A DNA stretch of 10,144 nt from Proteobacteria bacterium UBA6908 (GCA_002451085.1 DKBE01000095.1:39708-49851); one strand, 5' to 3'; counted from the first letter of the stretch, positions 1 through 7,579 are shown. Translations and numbers: made by a program. Notes: a model not told the origin generated them from the sequence alone.

Positions 1-266
1 CTGCCGGCATCGCGCAACACATTGGCCAGGTTATAGTGAAACACTGCCTCGCGCGGGCGACTGGCCAGCGCCCGGCGGATCGATTGTTCGGCTGACTGCA
101 AGTCGCCGCGGGTCTGGGCGGCCAGGCCAAGCAAGTGCCAGGCGTCGGCATGCTCCGGTGACTGCGCCAGAAGCAATCGGTACTGATGTTCAGCCGCCTG
201 CAAGTTACCGGCTTCGTGCAGACGCACCGCGGCAGTGAGCAAATCGCTGATCGAGGGTGAATCCAT
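1..266 (-). CDS. TPR-repeat protein, N-terminal part (runs off left edge)
   Basis: The minus strand is open from an ATG at 266 to the window edge, giving 88 residues that begin MDSPSISDLLTAAVRLHEAG. The sequence reads as about two and a half tetratricopeptide repeats: A-G-x-L-x-x-A-E-x-x-Y-R near residues 18-30, then A-D-A-W-H-L-L-G-L-A and G-D-L-x-S-A-E-x-x-I-R-R-A-L, then a third repeat with Y-N-L-A-N-V-L-R-D-A-G at the edge. TPRs are protein-interaction scaffolds. In proteobacteria this N-terminal arrangement is often followed by a sulfotransferase or glycosyltransferase domain, but that part lies outside the window, so no function is assigned. There is no signal peptide. The start is the only in-frame ATG before the intergenic gap, and only a weak GAGACCGAGC precedes it. 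It is divergent from the NUDIX gene. Confidence 0.8.
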   Translation of the reverse strand, partial: MDSPSISDLLTAAVRLHEAGNLQAAEHQYRLLLAQSPEHADAWHLLGLAAQTRGDLQSAEQSIRRALASRPREAVFHYNLANVLRDAG

Positions 267-334
267 GCTCGGTCTCGTACGGTCTAGGCGCACCAGCGCA
301 TTGGCAGTAAGCTTGGCTTGTCTCTCACGGTGTC

Positions 335-338
335 AGGA
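335..338 (+). promoter_or_regulatory. Ribosome binding site of the NUDIX gene
   Basis: AGGA lies 8 bases upstream of the ATG at 347, a normal Shine-Dalgarno spacing. It supports that start for the NUDIX hydrolase. I could not find a convincing -35/-10 pair for either gene in the 80-bp divergent gap 267-346. Confidence 0.6.
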
Positions 339-346
339 TCGCCTCC

Positions 347-898
347 ATGAAATACTGCAGCCAGTGCGGTGGCCCCATCAACCGCCACGTGCCGACAGGG
401 GATACGCATGAGCGCGACGTATGCGCCAACTGCCAAACCATCCACTACCAGAATCCCAAGATGGTCGTCGGCTGCATCCCGGAATGGGAGGACCGGATCC
501 TGCTTTGCCGGCGCGCCATCGAACCACGCGTCGGCCTGTGGACACTGCCGGCCGGCTTCATGGAGCTCAATGAGACCACGGCACAGGCGGCCGCACGCGA
601 GGCCCAGGAAGAGGCCAATGCCGTCACTGAAATTGGCGAACTGTACACACTCTACAGCCTGCCGCACATCAATCAGGTCTACCTGATCTACCGCGCTCGC
701 TTGCTGAATCTCGACTTCTCACCGGGCGACGAAAGCCTCGAAGTGCGGCTATTCCACGAATCCGACATCCCCTGGCCGGAAATGGCCTTCCCGGTAGTGA
801 CTCGCACCCTGCAATTGTACTTTGCCGACCGGTTACGCGGCGATTTTCGGGTGCACCATGGCGACTTCGCGCCACCTCAGTGGATTGCACGCCCGTAA
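347..898 (+). CDS. NUDIX hydrolase with N-terminal zinc ribbon
   Basis: A 183-residue cytoplasmic protein. Residues 4-29 form a zinc ribbon with C4-x2-C7 and C26-x2-C29, as in NudC-like and other ribbon-bearing NUDIX proteins. The NUDIX box spans residues 70-92: G70, E76, R84-E85 and E88-E89 are all in register with G-x5-E-x7-R-E-x-x-E-E and supply the usual Mg2+-binding glutamates. The box glycine expected at position 91 is Asn (E-E-A-N-A). Such enzymes hydrolyse a nucleoside diphosphate linked to another group; ADP-ribose- or NADH-type substrates are typical of ribbon-bearing members, but the substrate here is not determined by sequence. The conserved stretch L-P-H-I-N-Q-V-Y (105-112) suits this subgroup. 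The start is supported by AGGA 8 bases upstream. Its last 22 bases overlap the 3' end of the convergent deacetylase gene. Confidence 0.9.
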   Translation: MKYCSQCGGPINRHVPTGDTHERDVCANCQTIHYQNPKMVVGCIPEWEDRILLCRRAIEPRVGLWTLPAGFMELNETTAQAAAREAQEEANAVTEIGELYTLYSLPHINQVYLIYRARLLNLDFSPGDESLEVRLFHESDIPWPEMAFPVVTRTLQLYFADRLRGDFRVHHGDFAPPQWIARP

Positions 899-1740
899 AT
901 ACTGGCGGTGTGTCTCGAACGATCGCCACGTGCATTCGCGGCCGCCATGATTTCCCACGCCGAACTCAGAAACGGCCGTCGGTCGACCTGCAGTCCGGCC
1001 CGTTTCGCTTCTTCAATCAGCATTCCCATATACGCTTCAAGATCATTTGCCGTCGTCGGATTCGGATCGTGCAAGGTCACGATCACCGGGATATAACCGG
1101 ACACGACCGGCAACTGACCGGCGGCGATTTGACGCGCCACGTTTTGCAGGTGTGCCTGGGCGCGCGTGCGGGCAAACATGTTATAGGTGTAGCCATTGCT
1201 TTTGCCATCACGCAGCGTGATGTCGTCCAGCACCAGGGTCAGGCCGTGTGCCTCGTAGCGCGCCACCGTGGCGGCATTGTGTGCCCAGAATGGCGGACGC
1301 AAATACTGCGGTACATCTCCGGTCAGCGAGAAGATATCGGCAATGCCGTTCTCCAGCATGCGGTCAAGCTCAGGCAGCGGCATGCGCACATGGCTCACGT
1401 GCCCGTCTGGCGTGGCGGTATGGATTCCCAGCAGGTGGCCTTCGTCATGCATGCGGCGCATCAGTTGCTGACCAACGGCTGTACCGCCAAATCGCGGATG
1501 CCGCGTCTGGACGAAAAAAATCGCCTTGACCCCTTTCTGCCAGCGGTTGCGGGCCAGCGTGTCGAGGATTTTTGCGGTGGTGTTGTTCTCGGTCGCGGAA
1601 CTGGGTCCGTCGTCGAAAGTCATCAGAAACCGGATTGGCGGCATCCCGGACGTGTCACCGGGATTGCGGGATATGGTTTCGGGAACGGCTCGACAGGCGC
1701 CGAGCAACATCAACAATATGGCAAGCAGGGCATTTCTCAT
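877..1740 (-). CDS. Polysaccharide deacetylase (NodB-fold) family lipoprotein
   Basis: A 287-residue protein. Residues 1-16 are a lipoprotein signal peptide with lipobox L-G-A-C and C16 as the predicted lipidated cysteine, so it should be membrane-anchored in the periplasm. NodB/CE4 motifs appear in order: T-F-D-D-G-P at 41-46 (D43 general base, D44 metal ligand), a histidine motif at 107-117, R-P-P-F-W at 148-152, and V-T-L-H-D at 221-225. The family removes N-acetyl groups from chitin-like sugars, peptidoglycan or related polymers. The histidine motif is unusual: H107-x6-H114-x2-H117 instead of H-x3-H, with Pro at the usual second-His position, so metal ligation may differ or the substrate may be atypical. 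The start follows directly from the signal peptide, but the AAGG ahead of it abuts the ATG, a poor ribosome site. It may be read from the promoter at 1925-1952. Confidence 0.88.
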   Translation of the reverse strand: MRNALLAILLMLLGACRAVPETISRNPGDTSGMPPIRFLMTFDDGPSSATENNTTAKILDTLARNRWQKGVKAIFFVQTRHPRFGGTAVGQQLMRRMHDEGHLLGIHTATPDGHVSHVRMPLPELDRMLENGIADIFSLTGDVPQYLRPPFWAHNAATVARYEAHGLTLVLDDITLRDGKSNGYTYNMFARTRAQAHLQNVARQIAAGQLPVVSGYIPVIVTLHDPNPTTANDLEAYMGMLIEEAKRAGLQVDRRPFLSSAWEIMAAANARGDRSRHTASIYGRAIH

Positions 1741-1743
1741 CCT

Positions 1744-1890
1744 TCAGCCCGCCTCTTGCCCGGTGGTTGATTGGCCCACGCTCTTCTTGTGGTTGTGCGC
1801 CTGCGCCGCGGCCTGCAGGCGCGTACGCTGTTGGTCAGCACGCGCGGAACGTGGCGCGCAGTAATTGATATTCTGCAAAATGTTCATCAT
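1744..1890 (-). CDS. Possible small ORF upstream of the deacetylase (48 aa, doubtful)
   Basis: A 48-codon ORF starting at tandem ATGs (MMNILQNINY at its N-terminus) whose TGA ends 3 bases before the deacetylase ATG. The product is polar and basic, rich in Q, A and R, with no transmembrane segment or known domain. It lies downstream of the promoter called at 1925-1952, so it would be the first reading frame on that transcript. Against it: no Shine-Dalgarno precedes the start, and the composition could be that of an untranslated leader. I do not recognise it. Its position would allow translational coupling to the deacetylase, whose own ribosome site is poor. Confidence 0.22.
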   Translation of the reverse strand: MMNILQNINYCAPRSARADQQRTRLQAAAQAHNHKKSVGQSTTGQEAG

Positions 1891-1924
1891 GGATTGCACG
1901 GCAACGGCGACAGCCCCCATACAA

Positions 1925-1952
1925 ACTATAGCAAGCTCCCCGGGTCCGACAA
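1925..1952 (-). promoter_or_regulatory. Sigma-70-type promoter for the deacetylase transcript
   Basis: Reading the minus strand, TTGTCG (1952-1947, 4/6 match to TTGACA) is followed after 16 bases by TATAGT (1930-1925, 5/6 match to TATAAT). The -10 is preceded by TGC, which makes an extended -10 (TGnTATA). Transcription would start near 1918, giving a leader of roughly 180 bases before the deacetylase ATG at 1740. It lies in the 220-bp gap just after the lpd stop, so the deacetylase probably has its own promoter in addition to any read-through from the sucAB-lpd operon. No intrinsic terminator is evident between lpd and this promoter. Confidence 0.5.
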
Positions 1953-1960
1953 CCCTGCCG

Positions 1961-3388
1961 TTATTGGTGCAGGGGCCGGCCAAGGGCGGCCAGGGTCGCC
2001 TCGCGCAACGCCTCGGAAAGGGTTGGATGGGCATGGCTGATACGCGCGATATCCTCGGCTGCCGCGGCAAATTCGAGGGCCACGACGGCCTCGGCCAGCA
2101 GTTCCGAGACCTGGGGGCCGATCAGGTGTACACCGAGGAGTCGGTCAGTCTTCTCATCCGCCAAGACCTTTACAAACCCCCGTGAGTCCCCGAGGGCCTG
2201 GGCCCGGCCACTGGCCATGAACCAGAATAGCCCCTTGCGATACACAGTACCGGCCGCTTTCAGGGCCTGCTCGGTCTGTCCGACCCAGGCAATTTCGGGG
2301 GCGGTATAAATGACTGACGGAATGGCGGCGTAGTTCACCTCAGGCATCTGCCCGGCGATACGTTCGGCCACCGCCATACCCTCTTCCGATGCCTTGTGGG
2401 CCAGCATTGGCCCACGCACGCAGTCGCCGATGGCGTACACATTTGGCACCGTGGTCCGGCAACGGTCATCGACCTCGATGAACCCGCGTGCATCACAGCT
2501 GATCTTCACGACATCAAGATTGAGATCGTGGGTGTTGGGTACGCGCCCGGCCGCGACCAGCAAGCGGTCGCACTCCAGTCGCTGCGAGCCCTGGGCATCG
2601 CTATAGTTGATGATCACACCCGAAGCCGTCGTCTTCATGCCAGACGGTTTCGCGCCCAGGCGAATAACCAGCCCCGTGTCACGCGTCAACAATTTGTAGG
2701 CCTCACTGGCCACTTGCTCGTCCGCCATACCCAGAAACCGCTCATGGGGTTCGAGCAGGGTCACCTCGGCGCCCAAACGTCGCCAGACACTGCCGAGCTC
2801 CAGGCCAATGACCCCGGCGCCAACAATACCGAGATGTTTCGGTACCTCGCGGAATTCCAGGGCACCCACATTGTCGACCACACGCTCACCGTCAAGCGGA
2901 AACATCGGCAAGCTCGCCGGCATCGAACCGCTGGCGATGATCACGCTGCGCGCAGTGATGGTCTCGTGTCCACCATCATGCTCGACATCCAGCTGGCAGG
3001 TGGCGCCAACTGACACGAAACGCGAATAACCCGGTTTGTGCTCGATCTTGTTCTTGCGAAACAGAAAGGCGATTCCGCTGGTGGATTTTTCGACGATCTT
3101 GTTTTTACGCGCCTGCATGGTTGCCACATCGATCGCCACACCCTGCACGCGGATACCGTGCGCAGTCAGTCCGTGTTGCAGATGGGCAAACTGTTCGGAG
3201 GATTCGAGCAATGCCTTGGACGGAATGCAGCCGACATTCAGGCAGGTGCCGCCCAGAGAGGTTTGGCCGTCCGGGCGCTGCCAGGCATCGATGCAGACGG
3301 TACGCAGACCGAGCTGGGCACAGCGAATGGCGGCCACATATCCACCGGGACCGGCCCCGATGACTGCCACATCATAGGTTTCTGCCAT
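1961..3388 (-). CDS. lpdA: Dihydrolipoyl dehydrogenase (E3 of 2-oxoglutarate dehydrogenase)
   Basis: A 475-residue cytoplasmic flavoprotein that reoxidises the dihydrolipoyl groups of the E2 subunit and reduces NAD+. The FAD-binding dinucleotide motif G-A-G-P-G-G is at 11-16. The redox disulfide is C49-x4-C54 in G-G-T-C-L-N-V-G-C-I-P-S-K. The NAD-binding fingerprint G-A-G-V-I-G is at 190-195. The second FAD motif with Y-A-I-G-D is at 318-322. The dimer-interface catalytic pair is H454 and E459 in H-A-H-P-T-L-S-E. Length and motif order are typical of a full-length E3. It lies 8 bases downstream of the sucB stop and is the last gene of the sucA-sucB-lpd operon, so it is most likely dedicated to the 2-oxoglutarate complex; it could also serve pyruvate dehydrogenase or glycine cleavage. 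Confidence 0.97.
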   Translation of the reverse strand: MAETYDVAVIGAGPGGYVAAIRCAQLGLRTVCIDAWQRPDGQTSLGGTCLNVGCIPSKALLESSEQFAHLQHGLTAHGIRVQGVAIDVATMQARKNKIVEKSTSGIAFLFRKNKIEHKPGYSRFVSVGATCQLDVEHDGGHETITARSVIIASGSMPASLPMFPLDGERVVDNVGALEFREVPKHLGIVGAGVIGLELGSVWRRLGAEVTLLEPHERFLGMADEQVASEAYKLLTRDTGLVIRLGAKPSGMKTTASGVIINYSDAQGSQRLECDRLLVAAGRVPNTHDLNLDVVKISCDARGFIEVDDRCRTTVPNVYAIGDCVRGPMLAHKASEEGMAVAERIAGQMPEVNYAAIPSVIYTAPEIAWVGQTEQALKAAGTVYRKGLFWFMASGRAQALGDSRGFVKVLADEKTDRLLGVHLIGPQVSELLAEAVVALEFAAAAEDIARISHAHPTLSEALREATLAALGRPLHQ

Positions 3389-3396
3389 GACCGGTC

Positions 3397-4590
3397 TCAG
3401 ACGTCGAGCAACAGGCGTGCCGGGTCTTCCAGCTCTTCCTTGATGGCCACCAGCCCGAGCACAGCATCGCGGCCGTCAATCAGGCGGTGATCGTATGACA
3501 GGGCCAGATACATCATCGGGCGCACCACAACCTGGCCCTTCTCTGCCATCGGCCGTTCCTCGATCTTGTGCATGCCCAGAATCGCACTTTGCGGCGGGTT
3601 GATGATCGGCGTCGACAACAGCGACCCGAACACGCCGCCATTGGTGAGCGTAAACGTGCCCCCGGTCAGCTCGTCGATGCCGAGCTTGCCGTCACGCGCG
3701 CGAGCCGCCTTGTCGGCGATATCGCGTTCGATGTCGGCGATCGACAGCTGATCGGCATCACGCAGGATCGGCACCACCAGCCCGCGCGGGCTCGACACCG
3801 CAATGCCGATGTCATAGTAGCCGTGATAGACGATATCGGTACCGTCAATCGAAGCATTGAGTACAGGGATTTTCTTGAGCGCCGCGATCGTTGCCTTGAC
3901 GAAAAATGACATGAACCCGAGCTTGACACCGTGCTCCTTCTCGAATTGCTCCTTGTAACGCCCGCGCAGTTCCATGACCGGCTGCATGTTGACCTCATTG
4001 AAGGTCGTGAGCGCGGCGGTGGTGCGCTGCGATTCCAGCAGGCGTTCGGCAATCCGGGCACGAATGCGCGACATCGGCACTCGCTGTTCAGGGCGACCAC
4101 TCGCCGTGTCGAAAACCATCGGCGCAGGTGGGGCAGTCGACGGCGTTTTCGGTGTGGCGGCCGTCTGGACATCCGCTTTGGTAATCCGTCCGCCGCGCCC
4201 GCTACCAGTCAGTGAGCCTGTGTCCACGTTCTTCTCGGCCGCCAGTTTACGAGCGGCTGGGCTGGCGGCTGGTGAGGCAGCCACTGGTTTTCCCGGGGCC
4301 GCTGGAGGGGCGGGTGGTGCCACGGTGGCCGGTGACGACGTAGCCGCCGTGGCTGACTGACTTGTGTCAAGTTCGGCAATCAGTTCGTCACCGGCAACCG
4401 TCTCGCCGTCGCCTTTGACGATGCGTTTCAGCACACCGCTGGCGGGTGCCGGTATCTCGAGCACCACCTTGTCGGTTTCAATTTCGACGATCACGTCGTC
4501 ACGCACCACGGTCTCGCCAGCCTTCTTGCGCCAGGTCAGCAGGGTGGCGGTGGATACCGATTCAGGCAGAGGCGGGACTCGGATTTCCAT
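3397..4590 (-). CDS. sucB: 2-Oxoglutarate dehydrogenase E2, dihydrolipoamide succinyltransferase
   Basis: A 397-residue E2 core subunit that accepts the succinyl group from SucA on a swinging lipoyl arm and passes it to CoA. There is one lipoyl domain at about 2-76, with the lipoylated lysine K41 in E-T-D-K-V-V. An Ala/Pro-rich linker follows at about 78-112. The peripheral subunit-binding domain, which holds E1/E3, is at about 109-145 (S-P-A-A-R-K-L then [11 protein letters not shown]). The catalytic acyltransferase domain runs from about 168 to 397 with the active site D-H-R-L-I-D-G (H368, D372). A second linker lies between the last two domains. The length fits SucB and not the multi-lipoyl AceF. 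It sits 30 bases after the sucA stop and 8 bases before lpd, in one operon. The ATG at 4590 begins [12 protein letters not shown], the usual E2 N-terminus, though the ribosome site is weak. Confidence 0.97.
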   Translation of the reverse strand: MEIRVPPLPESVSTATLLTWRKKAGETVVRDDVIVEIETDKVVLEIPAPASGVLKRIVKGDGETVAGDELIAELDTSQSATAATSSPATVAPPAPPAAPGKPVAASPAASPAARKLAAEKNVDTGSLTGSGRGGRITKADVQTAATPKTPSTAPPAPMVFDTASGRPEQRVPMSRIRARIAERLLESQRTTAALTTFNEVNMQPVMELRGRYKEQFEKEHGVKLGFMSFFVKATIAALKKIPVLNASIDGTDIVYHGYYDIGIAVSSPRGLVVPILRDADQLSIADIERDIADKAARARDGKLGIDELTGGTFTLTNGGVFGSLLSTPIINPPQSAILGMHKIEERPMAEKGQVVVRPMMYLALSYDHRLIDGRDAVLGLVAIKEELEDPARLLLDV

Positions 4591-4620
4591 GGTGGCTGGT
4601 CGGCTCGTTCCGGTGCTCCA

Positions 4621-7446
4621 TTATGAACCCAGACGCAGGGCTTCCTCCACCAGGGCCTGTTGCTGGGCCCGATGGACGTCCAAATAGCCGGCCGCCGGCG
4701 ATGCCGAAGGCGGGCGGCTGGCCACACGCAGCATCTGCCCGGGCCGAAGGCAATCGCGCAAGCCATGTTGAATCCAGTACCAGGCACCCTGGTTGCGCGG
4801 AGCTTCCTGGGCCCACAGGGCTTCGGAACTGTTCGGGTAGCGCTCAAATTCGCGCATCAGATCGTCCTGGGGGAAGGGGTACAGCTGTTCAATGCGCACA
4901 ATAGCAATGTCATCTATCTTCTTATCATCACGCATGGCGACCAGCTCGTAATACAGCTTGCCACTGCACAATACCACCCGCCGCACCCGAGCCGGGTCAA
5001 GCGAGCCGGTTTCGCCAATCACCGTATGAAATTTACCCGTGGCCAGATCGTCCAGCGGGGACACCGCGGCCTTATGGCGCAACAGGCTCTTCGGCGTCAT
5101 CACCACCAGCGGCTTGCGGCAGGGACGGATCAGCTGACGACGCAGCAGATGGAATATCTGCGCCGGTAGCGACGGGACGCAGACCTGGATATTGTTCTCG
5201 GCACACAACTGCAGGTACCGCTCGATTCGCGCCGATGAATGTTCCGGCCCCTGGCCCTCATAACCGTGCGGCAGCAGCATGACCAGACCGGACAAGACCC
5301 CCCACTTCGTCTCGCTCGAAGCGATAAACTGGTCAATCACCACCTGCGCGCCGTTGGCAAAGTCGCCGAATTGCGCCTCCCACACCACCAGCTCATTCGG
5401 CTCGGCCGCCGCATAGCCGTACTCGAAACCGAGCACCGCTTCTTCCGACAGCAACGAATCGACCACGATGAAATTCGGCTGGCCCTCACGCAGATGCTGC
5501 AGCGGGATCCAGTCACCCTCGTCCCAACGCTCGCGGTTCTGATCATGCAGGACCGCATGCCGGTGAAAGAACGTGCCGCGACGGGTATCCTGGCCGGACA
5601 GGCGGACGCCGTAACCATCATGCAGCAAGGCGGCATAGGCCAGGTTCTCGGCCATGCCCCAGTCGAGCGGGAGTTTTCCCTGCCCCATGGCACGGCGTGC
5701 CGCCATGATCTTTTCCACCGTCGGGTGCAGGCGGAAGTGCTCTGGAACCGTGGTCAATCGTTCGGACAGAAAGCGCAGCGTCTCGGCCGGCACACTGGTG
5801 TCGCCTGGTGCCGTCCAGTCGGTACCGATAAAGGGCTTCCAGTCGATTGCATAGGTTCGCTTGTAATCGGTCGGCATTCCCTTGACCAGCGACCCGCCGC
5901 CTTCCAGCAAAACCCGGTAGTCATCCATCATCCGGTCCGGATCACCCGAGCCCAGCACGCCCTCGGCCACGAGGCGATCGGCATACAACCGGCGGGTGCC
6001 CGGATGCTGGGCAATCTTGCGGTACATGAGCGGCTGCGTGACCATCGGCTCGTCCTGCTCGTTGTGGCCGAGGCGGCGGTAACACACCAAGTCGATGACC
6101 ACGTCTTTGGCAAAGGTCATGCGGAAATCAAGTGCCGCCTGCGTAACCAGCATCACCGCTTCCGGGTCATCGCCGTTCACATGAAATACCGGCGCATCGA
6201 TCATCTTGGCAACATCGGTGCAGTACAGGGTGGAGCGCGAATCGCGTGGATCGGACGTGGTGAAACCGATCTGGTTGTTGATCACCACATGCACCGTTCC
6301 ACCAGTGCCGTAGCCGCGGGTCTGGGAGAGATTGAGCGTTTCCATGACCACGCCCTGTCCGGAGAAGGCCGCATCGCCATGCAACAACACCGGCACCGCG
6401 AGCATGCCGTGGCGGTCGGTGCGACGCTGCTGGCGAGCACGGGTGGCTCCTTCGATCACCGGGTCGATGATTTCGAGATGCGAAGGATTGAAGCCTAGCG
6501 TCAAGTGTATCGGCCCACTGGGCGTGGCGACATCGCGCGAATAACCCTGATGGTATTTCACGTCACCGGCGGTGTTGCCGGTCTTGTGTCTGCCCTCGAA
6601 ATCCTCGAACAGCGACACTGGCGGCTTGCCGATGACATTGACCAGCACGTTGAGGCGGCCGCGATGTGCCATGCCAATCACCAGTTCCTGCACCTCCAGG
6701 CTGGCGGCATGTCGAACCAGTCCATCCAGCAACACGATCGTGCTTTCCCCGCCTTCCAGCGAGAATCGCTTCTGGCCGACGAAGCGGGTGTGCAGATATT
6801 TCTCGAACACCTCGGCGGCGGTCAGGCGTTCGAGAATGTGGCGTTTCTCATCAGCCTTCCACGCCGGCGTGGAACTGATGCCCTCAAAGTGCGCCTGGAT
6901 CCAGCGCTTCTGGGCCACGTCCGTCATGTGCATATACTCGATGCCGACGGTGCCGCAGTAGGTACGGCGCAGAACTTCGACAATCTCGCGCAGCGTGCCC
7001 TGCTGGGGGCCGGCATAGGAACCGGTGTTGAACACGCTGTCCATGTCCGCCATGCCAAGCCCGTAATGGGCCGGATCGAGCTCCGCCACCGGCGCCGGCT
7101 CCTGACGCTTGAGCGGGTCGAGGCTGGCATGGCGCACACCAAGGAAGCGGTGGGCATTGATCAGCTGCAGGACACTGACCTGCTTGCGCTCAGCAGCGGC
7201 AATTTCAGCCACCGCCGCATGCATGGCGGTCGGCACATGGTGCTCGCGTGCGTATTTCACGAATGCTTCACGAATGCGGGTATGGGCAACATCGCGTGTT
7301 CCACCCGGCTGCTGCAACCGGTCGAAATACGCTTGCCATTGCGGCGTTACATTTTGCGGATTATCCAGCCAGGCTTCGTAAAGTTCTTCGATGAACGGCG
7401 CATTGCCGGCGAATAGATAGGAGTTGTCCTGCATGTCACTGCGCAT
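4621..7446 (-). CDS. sucA: 2-Oxoglutarate dehydrogenase E1 component
   Basis: A thiamine-diphosphate enzyme that decarboxylates 2-oxoglutarate and succinylates the lipoyl arm of SucB. From the ATG at 7446 it has 941 residues, the usual size. The N-terminus carries the E1o signature N-S-Y-L-F-x-G-N-A-P-F followed by E-E-L-Y, which contacts E2. Active-site segments are all present: G-M-A-H-R-G-R-L-N-V-L (258-268), H-G-D-A-A-F-S-G-Q-G (356-365), the ThDP/Mg2+ loop N-G-D-D-P-E-A (424-430) through R-L-G-H-N-E (458-463), S-G-Q-D-T-R-R-G-T-F-F-H-R-H (617-630), and G-Y-E-G-Q-G-P-E-H-S-S-A-R (728-740). Three ATGs compete: 7467, 7446 and 7434. I chose 7446 because GAGG stands 9 bases before it and 7467 would leave only about a 10-base leader after the TATAAT box; 7434 also fits homologues. 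It is the first gene of the operon. Confidence 0.97.
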   Translation of the reverse strand: MRSDMQDNSYLFAGNAPFIEELYEAWLDNPQNVTPQWQAYFDRLQQPGGTRDVAHTRIREAFVKYAREHHVPTAMHAAVAEIAAAERKQVSVLQLINAHRFLGVRHASLDPLKRQEPAPVAELDPAHYGLGMADMDSVFNTGSYAGPQQGTLREIVEVLRRTYCGTVGIEYMHMTDVAQKRWIQAHFEGISSTPAWKADEKRHILERLTAAEVFEKYLHTRFVGQKRFSLEGGESTIVLLDGLVRHAASLEVQELVIGMAHRGRLNVLVNVIGKPPVSLFEDFEGRHKTGNTAGDVKYHQGYSRDVATPSGPIHLTLGFNPSHLEIIDPVIEGATRARQQRRTDRHGMLAVPVLLHGDAAFSGQGVVMETLNLSQTRGYGTGGTVHVVINNQIGFTTSDPRDSRSTLYCTDVAKMIDAPVFHVNGDDPEAVMLVTQAALDFRMTFAKDVVIDLVCYRRLGHNEQDEPMVTQPLMYRKIAQHPGTRRLYADRLVAEGVLGSGDPDRMMDDYRVLLEGGGSLVKGMPTDYKRTYAIDWKPFIGTDWTAPGDTSVPAETLRFLSERLTTVPEHFRLHPTVEKIMAARRAMGQGKLPLDWGMAENLAYAALLHDGYGVRLSGQDTRRGTFFHRHAVLHDQNRERWDEGDWIPLQHLREGQPNFIVVDSLLSEEAVLGFEYGYAAAEPNELVVWEAQFGDFANGAQVVIDQFIASSETKWGVLSGLVMLLPHGYEGQGPEHSSARIERYLQLCAENNIQVCVPSLPAQIFHLLRRQLIRPCRKPLVVMTPKSLLRHKAAVSPLDDLATGKFHTVIGETGSLDPARVRRVVLCSGKLYYELVAMRDDKKIDDIAIVRIEQLYPFPQDDLMREFERYPNSSEALWAQEAPRNQGAWYWIQHGLRDCLRPGQMLRVASRPPSASPAAGYLDVHRAQQQALVEEALRLGS

Positions 7447-7476
7447 ACCTGCCCGCCTCGCCCACATCCATCCCGG

Positions 7477-7490
7477 ATAATCCCATTATA
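7477..7490 (-). promoter_or_regulatory. sucA promoter -10 box inside an inverted repeat
   Basis: The minus strand has a perfect TATAAT at 7490-7485, placing transcription start near 7478 and giving a leader of about 30 bases before the preferred sucA start. The -35 region is poor: the best hexamers at 16-18 bases (CAATTA, CCAATT, TCCAAT) hardly match TTGACA, which suggests dependence on an activator. The -10 overlaps a 5-bp inverted repeat with a 3-base centre, ATAAT-CCC-ATTAT on the plus strand at 7477-7489, which could be a repressor site or simply arise from the AT-rich -10. Confidence 0.5.
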
Positions 7491-7547
7491 GTCATGGTCA
7501 CGGCGGTAATTGGAATCTGGCCCAATCCTCAGCACTAGATTGACGCA

Positions 7548-7563
7548 CATCATGGCCATGATG
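7548..7563. promoter_or_regulatory. Perfect 16-bp palindrome, candidate operator
   Basis: CATCATGGCCATGATG is identical to its reverse complement, with no spacer, and lies midway in the 178-bp divergent gap between sucA and the PEBP gene. It starts 2 bases after TTGACG (7540-7545), a 5/6 match to a plus-strand -35 box, although no good -10 follows at 16-18 bases. Such a site in a divergent gap is typical for a dimeric transcription factor. The bound protein is not identifiable from this sequence. Confidence 0.35.
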
Positions 7564-7579
7564 CACGCCTAGCGCGACA

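Noticed and set aside
880..1770. 296-codon plus-strand open frame opposite the deacetylase
   Set aside because: It is antisense to a gene with a clear signal peptide and NodB motifs; the translation has no domain or ribosome site.
1936..1946. CCCGGG-centred hairpin after lpd as an operon terminator
   Set aside because: The stem is only a few base pairs with no loop and no T-run follows on the minus strand; this stretch serves better as the spacer of the deacetylase promoter.
1891..2070. Longer version of the small ORF, starting at 2070 inside lpd
   Set aside because: It would overlap conserved lpd coding sequence by over 100 bases in another frame, and begins upstream of the promoter called at 1925-1952.
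5239..6498. Long 419-codon open frame on the plus strand
   Set aside because: It lies entirely antisense to sucA, which has every conserved motif. Its translation is rich in H, R and Q with no recognisable domain, as expected for an opposite-strand shadow in GC-rich DNA.
6505..7416. 303-codon plus-strand open frame opposite the sucA N-terminus
   Set aside because: It is antisense to conserved sucA sequence and shows no recognisable family.
7447..7484. sucA RNA motif in the sucA leader
   Set aside because: The leader after the TATAAT box is only about 30 bases and shows no convincing hairpin that would sequester the GAGG site. A covariance-model search with the Rfam sucA motif would settle it.
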